A stretch of DNA of 64,000 nt from Clostridiales bacterium (GTDB taxonomy: Bacteria; Bacillota; Clostridia; Oscillospirales; Acutalibacteraceae), in NCBI GenBank assembly GCA_012839185.1, contig DUNU01000003.1:62001-126000 (forward strand), in the 5' to 3' direction. The notes under the pieces are model-generated. The model was not told the DNA's origin. It saw only the letters and a program-made list of their open reading frames with translations, and did no database searches. Both the position numbers and the translations under genes were made by a program. This document shows, in pieces, positions 56,931-64,000 of this stretch; the first letter of the stretch is position 1; every line of letters begins with the position of its first letter.

Positions 56931-56945
56931 GTATAGGTGTTTATA

Positions 56946-58088
56946 ATGGCAAAAAAAAGAGATTACTATGAAGTACTGGAAATCAATAAAGATGCAAGTG
57001 ATGATGAAATAAAGAAAGCTTATCGACAAAAAGCAAAGCAATTTCATCCAGACTTAAATCCTGATGACAAACAGGCTGAAGAGAAATTCAAAGAGGCAAA
57101 TGAAGCGTATGAGGTTCTCTCGGATACAGATAAAAGAGCTAAATACGACCGTTTCGGACATGCAGGAGTAGATCCATCTTACTCAACAGGTCAAGGTACA
57201 GGTTATTCGCCCTTTGAAGGCTCTATGGATTTTGACATTGGAGATATTTTCAGCTCCTTCTTTGGTGGTGGTTTTGGTCAAAGCTCAAATCCAAATCCCA
57301 ATGCACCGCAAAGAGGCAGTGATATTCAAACAACTATCACTATTTCATTTGAAGAAGCAGCAAAAGGATGTAAAAAGACAGTATCCATTCCCAGAATTGA
57401 AGTCTGCGATGAATGTTCAGGAAGCGGTGCTGCAAAAGGGACCAGTACACATACTTGCCCTGATTGCAATGGTCGAGGTTATATTAATGTACAAACAAGA
57501 AGTCTTTTCGGTATGATGAATACACAAAAGACTTGCTCCAAATGTAGCGGAAAAGGCAGTGTTTTTGATACCCCTTGTTCCAAATGCAAAGGAAAAGGCA
57601 GAATTCGCAGAAATGTTGATATTGATATAAATATTCCTGCTGGTATTGATGACCAGCAAGCTGTAACCATAAGAGGACAGGGCAATCGTGGTATTAACGG
57701 CGGAGCTTCCGGCGATCTTCGTATTGGTATTAATGTTCGTCCGCATCCTTTCTTTGAGCGTGATGGTTATAACGTATGGTGTGATTTTAATATCAGTTTT
57801 GCTCAAGCAGCATTAGGTGATGAACTTAAAGTTCCAACTCTTGATGGTTTTGTAAAATATTCAATTCATCCGGGAACTCAACCGGAAGATATATTCAAAT
57901 TAAGTGATAAGGGCATTCAAAGATTGAACGGCAGAGGGCGTGGAGATCAATATGTAAGAATACATGTTCAAGTACCTAAAAATCTTAACGACAAACAAAA
58001 GGAACTTATCAAACAACTTAATAGTGAACTGGGTGGCAAAGAGATAAAGGATAATAACAAGAAAGGTTTTTTCGGTAAAAAGAAATGA
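56946..58088 (+). CDS. dnaJ: Chaperone DnaJ (Hsp40)
   Basis: 380 residues from [11 protein letters not shown] (ATG 56946, AGGTG six bases upstream); the frame's GTG at 56937 overlaps that site. J domain with HPD (FHPDLNPDD), Gly/Phe region ([11 protein letters not shown]), four zinc repeats [32 protein letters not shown], and C-terminal peptide-binding domains. It delivers substrates to DnaK and triggers its ATPase. Overlaps dtd by 4 bp. Confidence 0.97.
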   Translation: MAKKRDYYEVLEINKDASDDEIKKAYRQKAKQFHPDLNPDDKQAEEKFKEANEAYEVLSDTDKRAKYDRFGHAGVDPSYSTGQGTGYSPFEGSMDFDIGDIFSSFFGGGFGQSSNPNPNAPQRGSDIQTTITISFEEAAKGCKKTVSIPRIEVCDECSGSGAAKGTSTHTCPDCNGRGYINVQTRSLFGMMNTQKTCSKCSGKGSVFDTPCSKCKGKGRIRRNVDIDINIPAGIDDQQAVTIRGQGNRGINGGASGDLRIGINVRPHPFFERDGYNVWCDFNISFAQAALGDELKVPTLDGFVKYSIHPGTQPEDIFKLSDKGIQRLNGRGRGDQYVRIHVQVPKNLNDKQKELIKQLNSELGGKEIKDNNKKGFFGKKK

Positions 58089-58540
58089 AAGCTGTAATTC
58101 AAAGAGTTACCGATGCATCTGTTACTGTTGATGGAAAAGTTGTAGGAGAAATCGGTAACGGTTTTATGATATTACTCGGTGTCTGCGAAGGTGACACGGA
58201 GAAAGATGCTGAAATTTTAGCTGAGAAAACATCGAAACTTCGGATATTTACCGACGAAAATGAGAAAATGAATCTTTCGCTTATTGATATTGATGGCGAA
58301 TGTCTTGTTGTGTCGCAATTTACACTTTGTGCTGATGTCCGAAAAGGAAACAGACCATCATTTTCTGGTTCTATTGCACCTGATGAGGCCAACAGATTAT
58401 ATGAATATTTTATGCAGAAACTAAAAGATTTTGGGATCAGAAAAGTTGAGCATGGAATATTTGCAGCAGATATGGATGTTAAACTGACAAATAACGGTCC
58501 CGTAACTATCCTTTATGACAGCTTAACCTGGAGAAGATAA
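58085..58540 (+). CDS. dtd: D-aminoacyl-tRNA deacylase
   Basis: 151 residues. The chirality-checking motifs are present: [19 protein letters not shown] (SQ.T) and [12 protein letters not shown] (the cross-subunit Gly-Pro motif NGPVT). [17 protein letters not shown] at the start is diagnostic. Removes D-amino acids (and glycine mischarged on tRNA-Ala). Translationally coupled to dnaJ by the ATGA overlap and to the next gene by TAATG. Confidence 0.96.
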   Translation: MKAVIQRVTDASVTVDGKVVGEIGNGFMILLGVCEGDTEKDAEILAEKTSKLRIFTDENEKMNLSLIDIDGECLVVSQFTLCADVRKGNRPSFSGSIAPDEANRLYEYFMQKLKDFGIRKVEHGIFAADMDVKLTNNGPVTILYDSLTWRR

Positions 58541-59163
58541 TGAAAATAGAAAAATTTCCCAGTCCTTCCATGAATCAAAACTGCTTTATTCTGACAGATA
58601 ACAATGAATCGGTCATTATTGACCCCGGTCAAGAAAATAAAGTCCTGCTGGATAGAATAAAAGAACTCAATGTTAAATATATACTTTTAACACATGGTCA
58701 CTATGATCATATCGGAGCTTTAGCCGCCGCTAAAAAGCTTAGTGGTGCCAAGGTTTGTGTTCATGCTCTCGATGCAGATAAGCTTTCGGATGTATCAAAA
58801 TGTATGGCTGATGCTTTTGGCATAAATAAAATTGAAAAAATAGAACCGGATATTATCTTAAACGATAATGATGAACTAACTTTTGGCTCAAAAACAATAA
58901 AAATTTTACACACACCCGGTCATTCGGCTGGCAGTGTATCTTATGTTATAGATAATCATATATTTACCGGAGATACATTATTCTGTCTTACCTATGGAAG
59001 ATATGATTTTTTTGATGGAGATGTCCGAGCTCTTGTTGCTTCAATAGACAGACTTATGGAATATCCGGACGAATACGTAGTGCATCCGGGACATAATATT
59101 GACACTACAATCGGTGCAGAGCGTAGTCGAAATCGTTATACACGCTTAAAAAGAATTATATGA
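58540..59163 (+). CDS. MBL-fold hydrolase (glyoxalase II-like)
   Basis: 207 residues. Metallo-beta-lactamase motifs: LLTHGHYDHIGAL (HxHxDH), LHTPGHSAGSVSYV, FTGDTLF and VHPGHNI; all metal ligands are present. N-terminal NCFILTDNNESVIIDPG is the YcbL/GloB-like opening. Without the GloB C-terminal helical domain it is better called an MBL hydrolase. Common neighbour of dtd and hemZ in Clostridia. One-base overlap with dtd and 4 bp with hemZ. Confidence 0.9.
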   Translation: MKIEKFPSPSMNQNCFILTDNNESVIIDPGQENKVLLDRIKELNVKYILLTHGHYDHIGALAAAKKLSGAKVCVHALDADKLSDVSKCMADAFGINKIEKIEPDIILNDNDELTFGSKTIKILHTPGHSAGSVSYVIDNHIFTGDTLFCLTYGRYDFFDGDVRALVASIDRLMEYPDEYVVHPGHNIDTTIGAERSRNRYTRLKRII

Positions 59164-60614
59164 TATTAAATATAAATGACCACAAGTATCATTATGAACT
59201 TGAAAATATTTGCAGATTGTTTTTCCCGTATGAACCTCTTACTGTTACTGAAAGTAATGTAATAAATACAAATAATAATACTATCAATGTGTTTGAAAAT
59301 GATTCATCTTTATCAGTTTCCGGCAGCCTGTTTGAGCATATTTTTTCAAAAACAAGAGATTACGAAAAAAATATCGCCGACGATGAGTTGATTATTGAAT
59401 CGGCGTTATTTTTATTTGAAATATTTTCAAATATTACCAACATCAGACCGCATTGGGGAATACTTACCGGAGTTCGTCCTTCTAAACTTATGCGTACTCT
59501 GATTAATAAAAATGGCAGGAAAGAGGCTCAAAATTATTTTATAAACAGACTATTAGTAACTCCGGAAAAGACAAAATTAACTTATGATGTAGCTCAAAAT
59601 GAAAATAAAATAATCTCTCTTTCCAAACCTGAGCATTATTCTTTATACATTTCAATTCCGTTTTGTCCAACAAGATGTTCATACTGTTCTTTTGTATCTC
59701 ATTCTGTTGAACAGGCTAAAACATTAATTCCGTTATACATAAAGAATCTTTGTGAGGAGATTAAATATACAGCCCAAATTGCTGATAAGCTAAATTTAAA
59801 ATTGTCAACAATATATTGGGGAGGCGGTACACCGACTTCATTAAATGTTGAACAAATTAATATGATAGCAAAAACTATTAGTGAGAACTTTTATGTCAGT
59901 GCAGCTTTAGAATACACTGTTGAAGCAGGCAGACCGGATACAATTACATTTGAAAAGCTACAAACACTTTCAGAAAATAAAGTTAATAGAATCAGCATCA
60001 ATCCCCAAACTTTTAATGATGCTGTGCTTATTGAAATCGGACGTAAACACACAGCTCAAGATACTTTTGATGCTTATAATCTTGCACGAAAGTTTGATTT
60101 TAATATAAATATGGACTTGATTACCGGACTTCCGACTGATACGGTAGATAGTTTCAAGAATAGCATTGATACCGCTATAAATCTTAACCCTGACAATATA
60201 ACAATTCATACTTTAGCACTTAAAAGAGCAAGCAAATTAGTGTCTCAAATAGGTATAGATAAAGCAACAGGAGATACACAAAGCATGCTTGAATATGCAA
60301 ATAAAAATTTAGAGAATAATGGATACATTCCTTACTATTTGTATCGCCAAAGCCGCACAATCGGTAATCTTGAAAATGTAGGTTGGGCAAAAGTAAATAC
60401 CGAATGTTTTTACAATGTATATATGATGGAAGAAGTTCATTCTGTGTTCGGATGCGGAGGTGGAGCTGTAACAAAGCTTAGGAACCCTTTCAACAATGAA
60501 ATATCAAGAATTTTCAATTTTAAATATCCGTATGAGTATAACATTCGATTTAATGAGATATTAGAAAGAAAAAATAATATAATTACTTACTATAATTCTA
60601 TAAAAATGCCGTAA
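59160..60614 (+). CDS. hemZ: Radical SAM coproporphyrinogen dehydrogenase HemZ
   Basis: 484 residues. N-terminal HemZ-specific part (1-155; NIRPHWGILTGVRPSKLM), then the radical SAM core: CPTRCSYCSF with Cys169, Cys173 and Cys176 binding the 4Fe-4S cluster, TIYWGGGTPTSL, VEAGRPDTI, RISINPQTFND and MDLITGLPTDT. HemZ is the Firmicutes relative of HemN; many Clostridia keep it without a full haem pathway, and its exact role there is uncertain. Terminator follows immediately. Confidence 0.93.
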   Translation: MILNINDHKYHYELENICRLFFPYEPLTVTESNVINTNNNTINVFENDSSLSVSGSLFEHIFSKTRDYEKNIADDELIIESALFLFEIFSNITNIRPHWGILTGVRPSKLMRTLINKNGRKEAQNYFINRLLVTPEKTKLTYDVAQNENKIISLSKPEHYSLYISIPFCPTRCSYCSFVSHSVEQAKTLIPLYIKNLCEEIKYTAQIADKLNLKLSTIYWGGGTPTSLNVEQINMIAKTISENFYVSAALEYTVEAGRPDTITFEKLQTLSENKVNRISINPQTFNDAVLIEIGRKHTAQDTFDAYNLARKFDFNINMDLITGLPTDTVDSFKNSIDTAINLNPDNITIHTLALKRASKLVSQIGIDKATGDTQSMLEYANKNLENNGYIPYYLYRQSRTIGNLENVGWAKVNTECFYNVYMMEEVHSVFGCGGGAVTKLRNPFNNEISRIFNFKYPYEYNIRFNEILERKNNIITYYNSIKMP

Positions 60615-60630
60615 TTACGGCATTTTTTTG
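60603..60630 (+). terminator. Terminator after hemZ
   Basis: AAAATGCCGT-AATT-ACGGCATTTT, then TTT: a perfect 10-bp stem overlapping the hemZ stop region, with a clear T-run. Confidence 0.92.
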
Positions 60631-60639
60631 AAAAAAGAC

Positions 60640-60668
60640 TTGATTTTTCTTATCTAATGATGTATAAT
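60640..60668 (+). promoter_or_regulatory. Promoter of mazG
   Basis: TTGATT (60640-60645), 17 bp, TATAAT (60663-60668); TSS near 60675, ahead of GAGGGG and ATG 60695. Confidence 0.75.
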
Positions 60669-60694
60669 GATTTAGCTGTTTGAGGGGCTCGATT

Positions 60695-61495
60695 ATGATA
60701 GAAAATTTTTATTTCAAGGATAATTATAATATAAATGATCTTATTGAAATAATGAAGATTTTGCGTAGTCCCGAAGGATGCCCTTGGGATGCGGAACGAG
60801 ATCATGCATCAAACAAAAAGAGCTTAATAGAAGAAACATATGAAGTCATTGAAGCAATCAACAAAAATGACAGGGAACTTCTTTTGGAAGAATTAGGAGA
60901 TGTTCTGCTTCAAGTTGTTTTTCATGCACAAATGGAAAGCGAAATTGATTCATTTGATTTTGATGATGTTTGTGATGGTATCTGTAAAAAATTGATAATA
61001 CGTCATCCTCACGTATTTGGTGATGTTCAAGTCGAAAACAGTGAGCAAGTTTTAAGCAATTGGGATGATATTAAGCGTCAAACCAAAGAACACAAAACCA
61101 CCACTCAAGCTATGAATTCTGTCCCTCGTGAACTTCCTGCACTTATGCGAGCAACTAAAATACAAGCAAAGGCTAAAAAAGCTGGTTTTGATTGGGATAA
61201 TGTTGACGGTGCTTTAGCTAAAGTGTTTGAAGAAGCTCATGAACTTCAAGTTGAAATTGATAGAAATTCCGATAAAATTGAAGAAGAGCTTGGTGATTTA
61301 CTATTTGCAGTAGTAAATGTATCGAGGTTTCTAAAAGTTGATGCTGAAGAGGCTCTTACAAGTGCAACAGATAAGTTCTTTAATCGCTTTTCAAAAATTG
61401 AAAAACTTGCTACGGAGCGAGGTTTTAATATGAAAGAATCTTCCCTTGAAGAACTTGATAAGTTGTGGGAAGAAGTGAAGAAAAAAGATATTTAA
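60695..61495 (+). CDS. mazG: Nucleoside triphosphate pyrophosphohydrolase MazG
   Basis: 266 residues from MIENFYFKD (ATG 60695, GAGGGG at 60682). Two MazG modules: LRSPEGCPWDAERDHASNKKSLIEETYEVIEAI with EExxE-type metal residues and LLEELGDVLLQVVFHAQM, and the C-terminal repeat VFEEAHELQVEIDR...EEELGDLLFAVVNVSRFL. It hydrolyses non-canonical NTPs to NMP and pyrophosphate. mazG beside HU (hup) is a conserved Firmicutes pairing. Confidence 0.95.
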   Translation: MIENFYFKDNYNINDLIEIMKILRSPEGCPWDAERDHASNKKSLIEETYEVIEAINKNDRELLLEELGDVLLQVVFHAQMESEIDSFDFDDVCDGICKKLIIRHPHVFGDVQVENSEQVLSNWDDIKRQTKEHKTTTQAMNSVPRELPALMRATKIQAKAKKAGFDWDNVDGALAKVFEEAHELQVEIDRNSDKIEEELGDLLFAVVNVSRFLKVDAEEALTSATDKFFNRFSKIEKLATERGFNMKESSLEELDKLWEEVKKKDI

Positions 61496-61502
61496 TCCAT
61501 CA

Positions 61503-61519
61503 GGATTTAATATAAATCC
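61503..61519 (+). other. Small perfect hairpin between mazG and HU
   Basis: GGATTTA-ATA-TAAATCC, a 7-bp stem with a 3-nt loop, 8 bp after the mazG stop and 9 bp before AAGGAGG of the HU gene. No T-run. It might set differential stability of the abundant HU message. Confidence 0.5.
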
Positions 61520-61543
61520 AAAACAAAAAGGAGGTAAGAAAAA

Positions 61544-61816
61544 ATGAAGAAGTCTGATTTAGTTGCTGCTGTTGCTGAAAAACAAAATCTTTCCAAGAAA
61601 GATGTAGAAGGCGTTATCAATGCTGCTATTGAAGAAATCAAGGCTGCTCTCGCAAAAGGCGACAATGTTCAGCTTATTGGTTTCGGTACTTTTGAAGTAC
61701 GTGAACGTGCAGAAAGAGTTGGCAAGAATCCCAGAACAAAGGAAACTATCACAATTCCCGCTTGTAAAGTTCCCGCATTCAAAGCCGGCAAAGCTCTTAA
61801 AGATGCAGTTAAATAA
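61544..61816 (+). CDS. hup: DNA-binding protein HU
   Basis: 90 residues. [36 protein letters not shown] helical dimer core, [27 protein letters not shown] with the conserved GFGTFE and the DNA-embracing arm NPRT, then [15 protein letters not shown] very strong ribosome site (AAGGAGG at 61528) fits an abundant nucleoid protein. Typical terminator follows. Confidence 0.97.
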   Translation: MKKSDLVAAVAEKQNLSKKDVEGVINAAIEEIKAALAKGDNVQLIGFGTFEVRERAERVGKNPRTKETITIPACKVPAFKAGKALKDAVK

Positions 61817-61829
61817 TTATTATATAAAT

Positions 61830-61864
61830 CACCGAGCAAGTTTTCTTGCTCGGGTGTTTTTTTA
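61830..61864 (+). terminator. Terminator after HU gene
   Basis: CACCGAGCAAG-TTTT-CTTGCTCGGGTG and then a run of T. Stem of 10-11 bp. It also separates HU from the convergent recombinase gene. Confidence 0.93.
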
Positions 61865-61900
61865 TAATATGCAATATCTTGTCAAGGAAATAGGGAAGTG

Positions 61901-62896
61901 CTATTCGCTTTTTTTCTTGCCTTTATCATCATTAATATTGGCAAGGGGATTTGAATCAATGGCATTCTTCAGTTGTTCACTAACAATATGCGTATAAATC
62001 TCGGTAGTGGATGTTGATTCATGACCAAGAATTTCTTTTAACAAAAGCACGTCAACATCTCCGTATTGATACATAAGTGTTGCTGCGGTGTGGCGAAGTT
62101 TGTGTGTTGAAAAGCCCATTCCGTCAAGACCGGCTTTTTCAAGTGAAGTTTTAACAATATGCTGGACGGTTTTAGGACTTATTCTTGTAAGCCTATTGCT
62201 TAAAAATAAGGCGTTTTTGTCAATTACATTATCAACAGGTCTGTAATTAAGATAGTTGTTAATAGCAGCGATACAAGCATTATTAAGATAAATCGTGCGT
62301 TCTTTGTTACCTTTACCGACAACTCTCATTGTATTATCGGATCGAATGTCGGTTAAATTTAATGAAACAAGCTCGGATAGTCGCATACCGCAGTTTAAGA
62401 ATAATGTCAAAATAGCATAATCCCGTGCTTGATTTTTTCCTTCAACTGAACTTAACAAATCTTTACTTTGCTCTAAAGTTAAGTATTTCGGCAAACTTTT
62501 CTTTTGTTTTGGTGATTCCAGATTTTCCATTGGATTTGACGAAATCTTATGGGTATTATTGTAGAGATAATTATAGAAAACCCTTATAGATGTTGTTTTT
62601 CTTACACGTGCAGCCGTATCATTATCACGTTCGGTTTTACAATACACAAAAAACTTATAAGCATCTGCTAAAGTCAACGAACCTAAAAAATCTGCAGTAC
62701 AATCAATAATAACAATATCATCAATCGGTGTATTTTTAAATTCAGGTTTCTTTTGTTTGAATTGATATTTTATAAATAACTTAATATCAAGAGCATATTC
62801 ATTTACCGTCGTTTGTGAATTGTTTTTAATAACGCTTAAATAGTTCAAAAATTCAATCAGTACTGCCGGCAACTCGTCAGCATTCTTAATTGCCAA
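61901..62896 (-). CDS. Tyrosine recombinase, XerC/XerD type
   Basis: 331 residues from a TTG start (62896-62894); CACCTC on the plus strand gives GAGGTG eight bases upstream. SAM-like N-terminal core-binding domain (10-120), then the catalytic domain with Arg172 (GMRLSEL), Lys195 (VGKGNKER), His265 and Arg268 (HKLRHTAA), His292 (LGHESTSTTEIYTHI) and Tyr301, a complete active set. Somewhat longer than XerC/D (about 300). No phage or transposon genes nearby, so a housekeeping chromosome-dimer resolvase is more likely than an integrase. The Lys/Asp-rich tail (320-331) is unremarkable. Confidence 0.88.
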   Translation of the reverse strand: MAIKNADELPAVLIEFLNYLSVIKNNSQTTVNEYALDIKLFIKYQFKQKKPEFKNTPIDDIVIIDCTADFLGSLTLADAYKFFVYCKTERDNDTAARVRKTTSIRVFYNYLYNNTHKISSNPMENLESPKQKKSLPKYLTLEQSKDLLSSVEGKNQARDYAILTLFLNCGMRLSELVSLNLTDIRSDNTMRVVGKGNKERTIYLNNACIAAINNYLNYRPVDNVIDKNALFLSNRLTRISPKTVQHIVKTSLEKAGLDGMGFSTHKLRHTAATLMYQYGDVDVLLLKEILGHESTSTTEIYTHIVSEQLKNAIDSNPLANINDDKGKKKSE

Positions 62897-62976
62897 ATCT
62901 GTAACACCTCACTTCCCCAAATTATACAAAACTTTAATTTTGTATAATTATCTACATCTAAGAAAAAGCAGAAATC

Positions 62977-63075
62977 TTAATTCCTGCCGTATTTACGCAT
63001 AACATGGCGGACTGCCATCCCCACTACTACCAGTGTCATAAACGCACAAAAATTACCGAAACTGTTGCTACGCAT
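62977..63075 (-). CDS. Small membrane peptide, 32 residues (unrecognised)
   Basis: Reading ATG 63075-63073 to TAA gives MRSNSFGNFCAFMTL, then VVVGMAVRHVMRKYGRN: a polar start, one hydrophobic stretch (9-22) and a basic end. Its ribosome site GAGGAGGT is among the best in the window and is spaced 6 bases from ATG. That site lies within the last codons of the upstream gene, whose TAG stop is 63080-63078, so translation would be coupled. It resembles small single-pass or amphipathic membrane peptides in layout, but I recognise no family. Too short for most gene finders. Position between radA/GME gene and the recombinase. Confidence 0.6.
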   Translation of the reverse strand: MRSNSFGNFCAFMTLVVVGMAVRHVMRKYGRN

Positions 63076-63077
63076 AT

Positions 63078-63770
63078 CTATACCTCCTCAATAAACTGAA
63101 TTATTGACCCGAAATCTTCAAGTTGTTTGTTTTTAATTCCAATTATTTGAATGTTATGCTTATCAAAAAAATTTCTGATAATATATCCTTGCGGATGTAA
63201 ATCAATATCACCGTTAAAAAAATACTTATTGTAAGAAATTAAGCCACCAGCACCGCCGATAAAACCATATTTATAGCCATTTAATTTAACATGACCGGGT
63301 TCTAACTTAAGAACGTCAAAACCAATTGTTTTTGCCTTTTCATATATTCCCCAATCTTCCGTAATTATTGAATTTTCGTTTAATATTGCCATATTACATT
63401 TTGAATAGCCCTGATTTATATTCACAATTTCGTAATATTCTCGCAACATCTGCAACAAATCCGCTTGAACGGTTTTAGTGTTGCAAAAACAATATTTACC
63501 CACGATTGCAACATTAAATTTCGCATCATCGGGATATGATAAACCTAATTGACCATTTTCTGCCTTAATAATTTTCCCATTTCCAAGATAAAGTAAATTC
63601 AAATCGGCGTGAGTTGAGATGTTTTCCGGCAAATCTTGATTGGGAGCAACATCAATAATACTAATATTATAATGATTTAGCAAATGTTTTGCATCTTCCC
63701 CAAGTCTGCCGACAAAAATCTGTTTACAACTTTCCTGCGGAATATTAGGTTGTTTTACATACTGTTCCAT
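63078..63770 (-). CDS. GME-fold protein (DUF6873-like)
   Basis: 230 residues. The start ATG (63770-63768) overlaps the radA stop (TGATG). Sequence features: STHADLNLLYLGNGKIIKAENG (residues ~53-74), NQGYSKCNMAILNENSIITEDWGIYEKAKTIGFDVL, a GFIGGAGGLIS glycine stretch and DLHPQGYIIRNFF. This pattern recalls the family named DUF6873, predicted to share the fold of guanidino-group modifying enzymes (arginine deiminase-like), but I see no convincing catalytic Cys-His-Asp set, so activity is not claimed. Its 3' end supplies the ribosome site of the small membrane peptide. Confidence 0.6.
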   Translation of the reverse strand: MEQYVKQPNIPQESCKQIFVGRLGEDAKHLLNHYNISIIDVAPNQDLPENISTHADLNLLYLGNGKIIKAENGQLGLSYPDDAKFNVAIVGKYCFCNTKTVQADLLQMLREYYEIVNINQGYSKCNMAILNENSIITEDWGIYEKAKTIGFDVLKLEPGHVKLNGYKYGFIGGAGGLISYNKYFFNGDIDLHPQGYIIRNFFDKHNIQIIGIKNKQLEDFGSIIQFIEEV

Positions 63771-64000
63771 CAAAGCAATGCATCATAAGCTTTACGAATA
63801 TCTGAAGCACCGATAATTTCAATGTCAAATTCTTTTGGATTTGATATTGATTTTAAGCTCATTTGAGGAATAACGCAACGTTCAAAACCTAATCTGGCTG
63901 CTTCTGCTATTCTCTGTTCGCAAGCCGTAACATTTCTGACTTCTCCGGCTAATCCTATTTCGCCAAAAGCAAGAACATCATCGCGTACAACTTCATCTTT
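63770..64000 (-). CDS. radA: DNA repair protein RadA/Sms, C-terminal fragment
   Basis: 77 residues up to the window edge, ending DIRKAYDALL and TGA (63772-63770). The fragment LAFGEIGLAGEVRNVTAC and EQRIAEAARLGFERCVIP is the diagnostic C-terminal Lon-like domain of RadA, a branch-migration helicase in recombination. The RecA-like part and zinc finger lie outside the window. One-base overlap with the next gene (TGATG) implies coupling. Confidence 0.95.
   Translation of the reverse strand, partial: KDEVVRDDVLAFGEIGLAGEVRNVTACEQRIAEAARLGFERCVIPQMSLKSISNPKEFDIEIIGASDIRKAYDALL

Noticed and set aside
61901..62896. Tyrosine recombinase as sign of a prophage or integrative element
   Set aside because: No phage, relaxase or cargo genes, tRNA attachment site or direct repeats nearby; the flanks are radA and HU. 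A Xer-type housekeeping role fits better.
62977..63075. Small peptide as SpoVM
   Set aside because: Length is similar, but the sequence lacks the SpoVM pattern (MKFYTIKLPKFLG-like amphipathic helix); no family name is given.

Overview
The window looks like a chromosomal segment of a low-GC Gram-positive bacterium of the class Clostridia, most likely Oscillospiraceae/Ruminococcaceae. Evidence: Firmicutes-type gene sets (addAB, hrcA-grpE-dnaK-dnaJ with CIRCE, DnaD/DnaI primosome genes, hemZ, ThiI without rhodanese, a T-box leader), purine-rich Shine-Dalgarno sites, TTGACA-N17-TATAAT promoters, and secreted proteins with type I dockerins, as in fibre-degrading gut or rumen ruminococci. There is no tRNA, rRNA, CRISPR array, phage or IS element. 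All coordinates, pairings and starts were worked out by eye.

Left region (1-10 kb): a secreted-protein fragment, a TetR repressor with twin palindromic operators, a flavodoxin-fold oxidoreductase and a CDF metal exporter. Then a minus-strand surface locus: DHHW/AlgJ-like protein, MBOAT O-acyltransferase, DUF4358 lipoprotein, and two paralogous SGNH hydrolases, one lipid-anchored and one with a dockerin. A second dockerin protein with an unrecognised C-terminal half follows. I read this as an O-acetylation/de-acetylation module for a surface or plant polysaccharide.

10-20.8 kb: a compact plus-strand run (DUF3737, MATE, RING/DUF2628 membrane protein, SIS isomerase, YhhN, RecN, TIM-barrel isomerase, PHP phosphatase), then a uracil permease behind a strongly folded leader RNA, an aldose-epimerase-like protein and DUF1292. 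20.8-31.2 kb: a probable 6S RNA, a cysteine desulfurase/ThiI pair for tRNA thiolation, a phosphoesterase, and AddB/AddA with long gene overlaps.

31.2-43 kb: a minus-strand GPH-type transporter with a zinc-ribbon membrane protein. Then a T-box riboswitch whose specifier reads GUA (valine), controlling an XRE-cupin-acyl-CoA ligase fusion followed by valS. This is the most striking system here: valine starvation would induce an acid-activating enzyme, which fits the known ability of rumen ruminococci to build valine from isobutyrate. greA-lysS, a membrane phosphoesterase and a CorA transporter follow.

43-64 kb: a long operon (phosphohexomutase, DnaD and DnaI-like primosome proteins, GDPD, ZnuA/C/B-type metal importer, trpS), an SH3 protein, a divergent GyrB/ParE-like protein without a neighbouring A subunit, the heat-shock cluster with two HrcA-controlled promoters that share an extra upstream block, then dtd, an MBL hydrolase, hemZ, mazG and HU. 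The right end on the minus strand holds radA (cut by the edge), a GME-fold protein, an overlooked 32-residue membrane peptide gene with a very good ribosome site, and a Xer-type recombinase.
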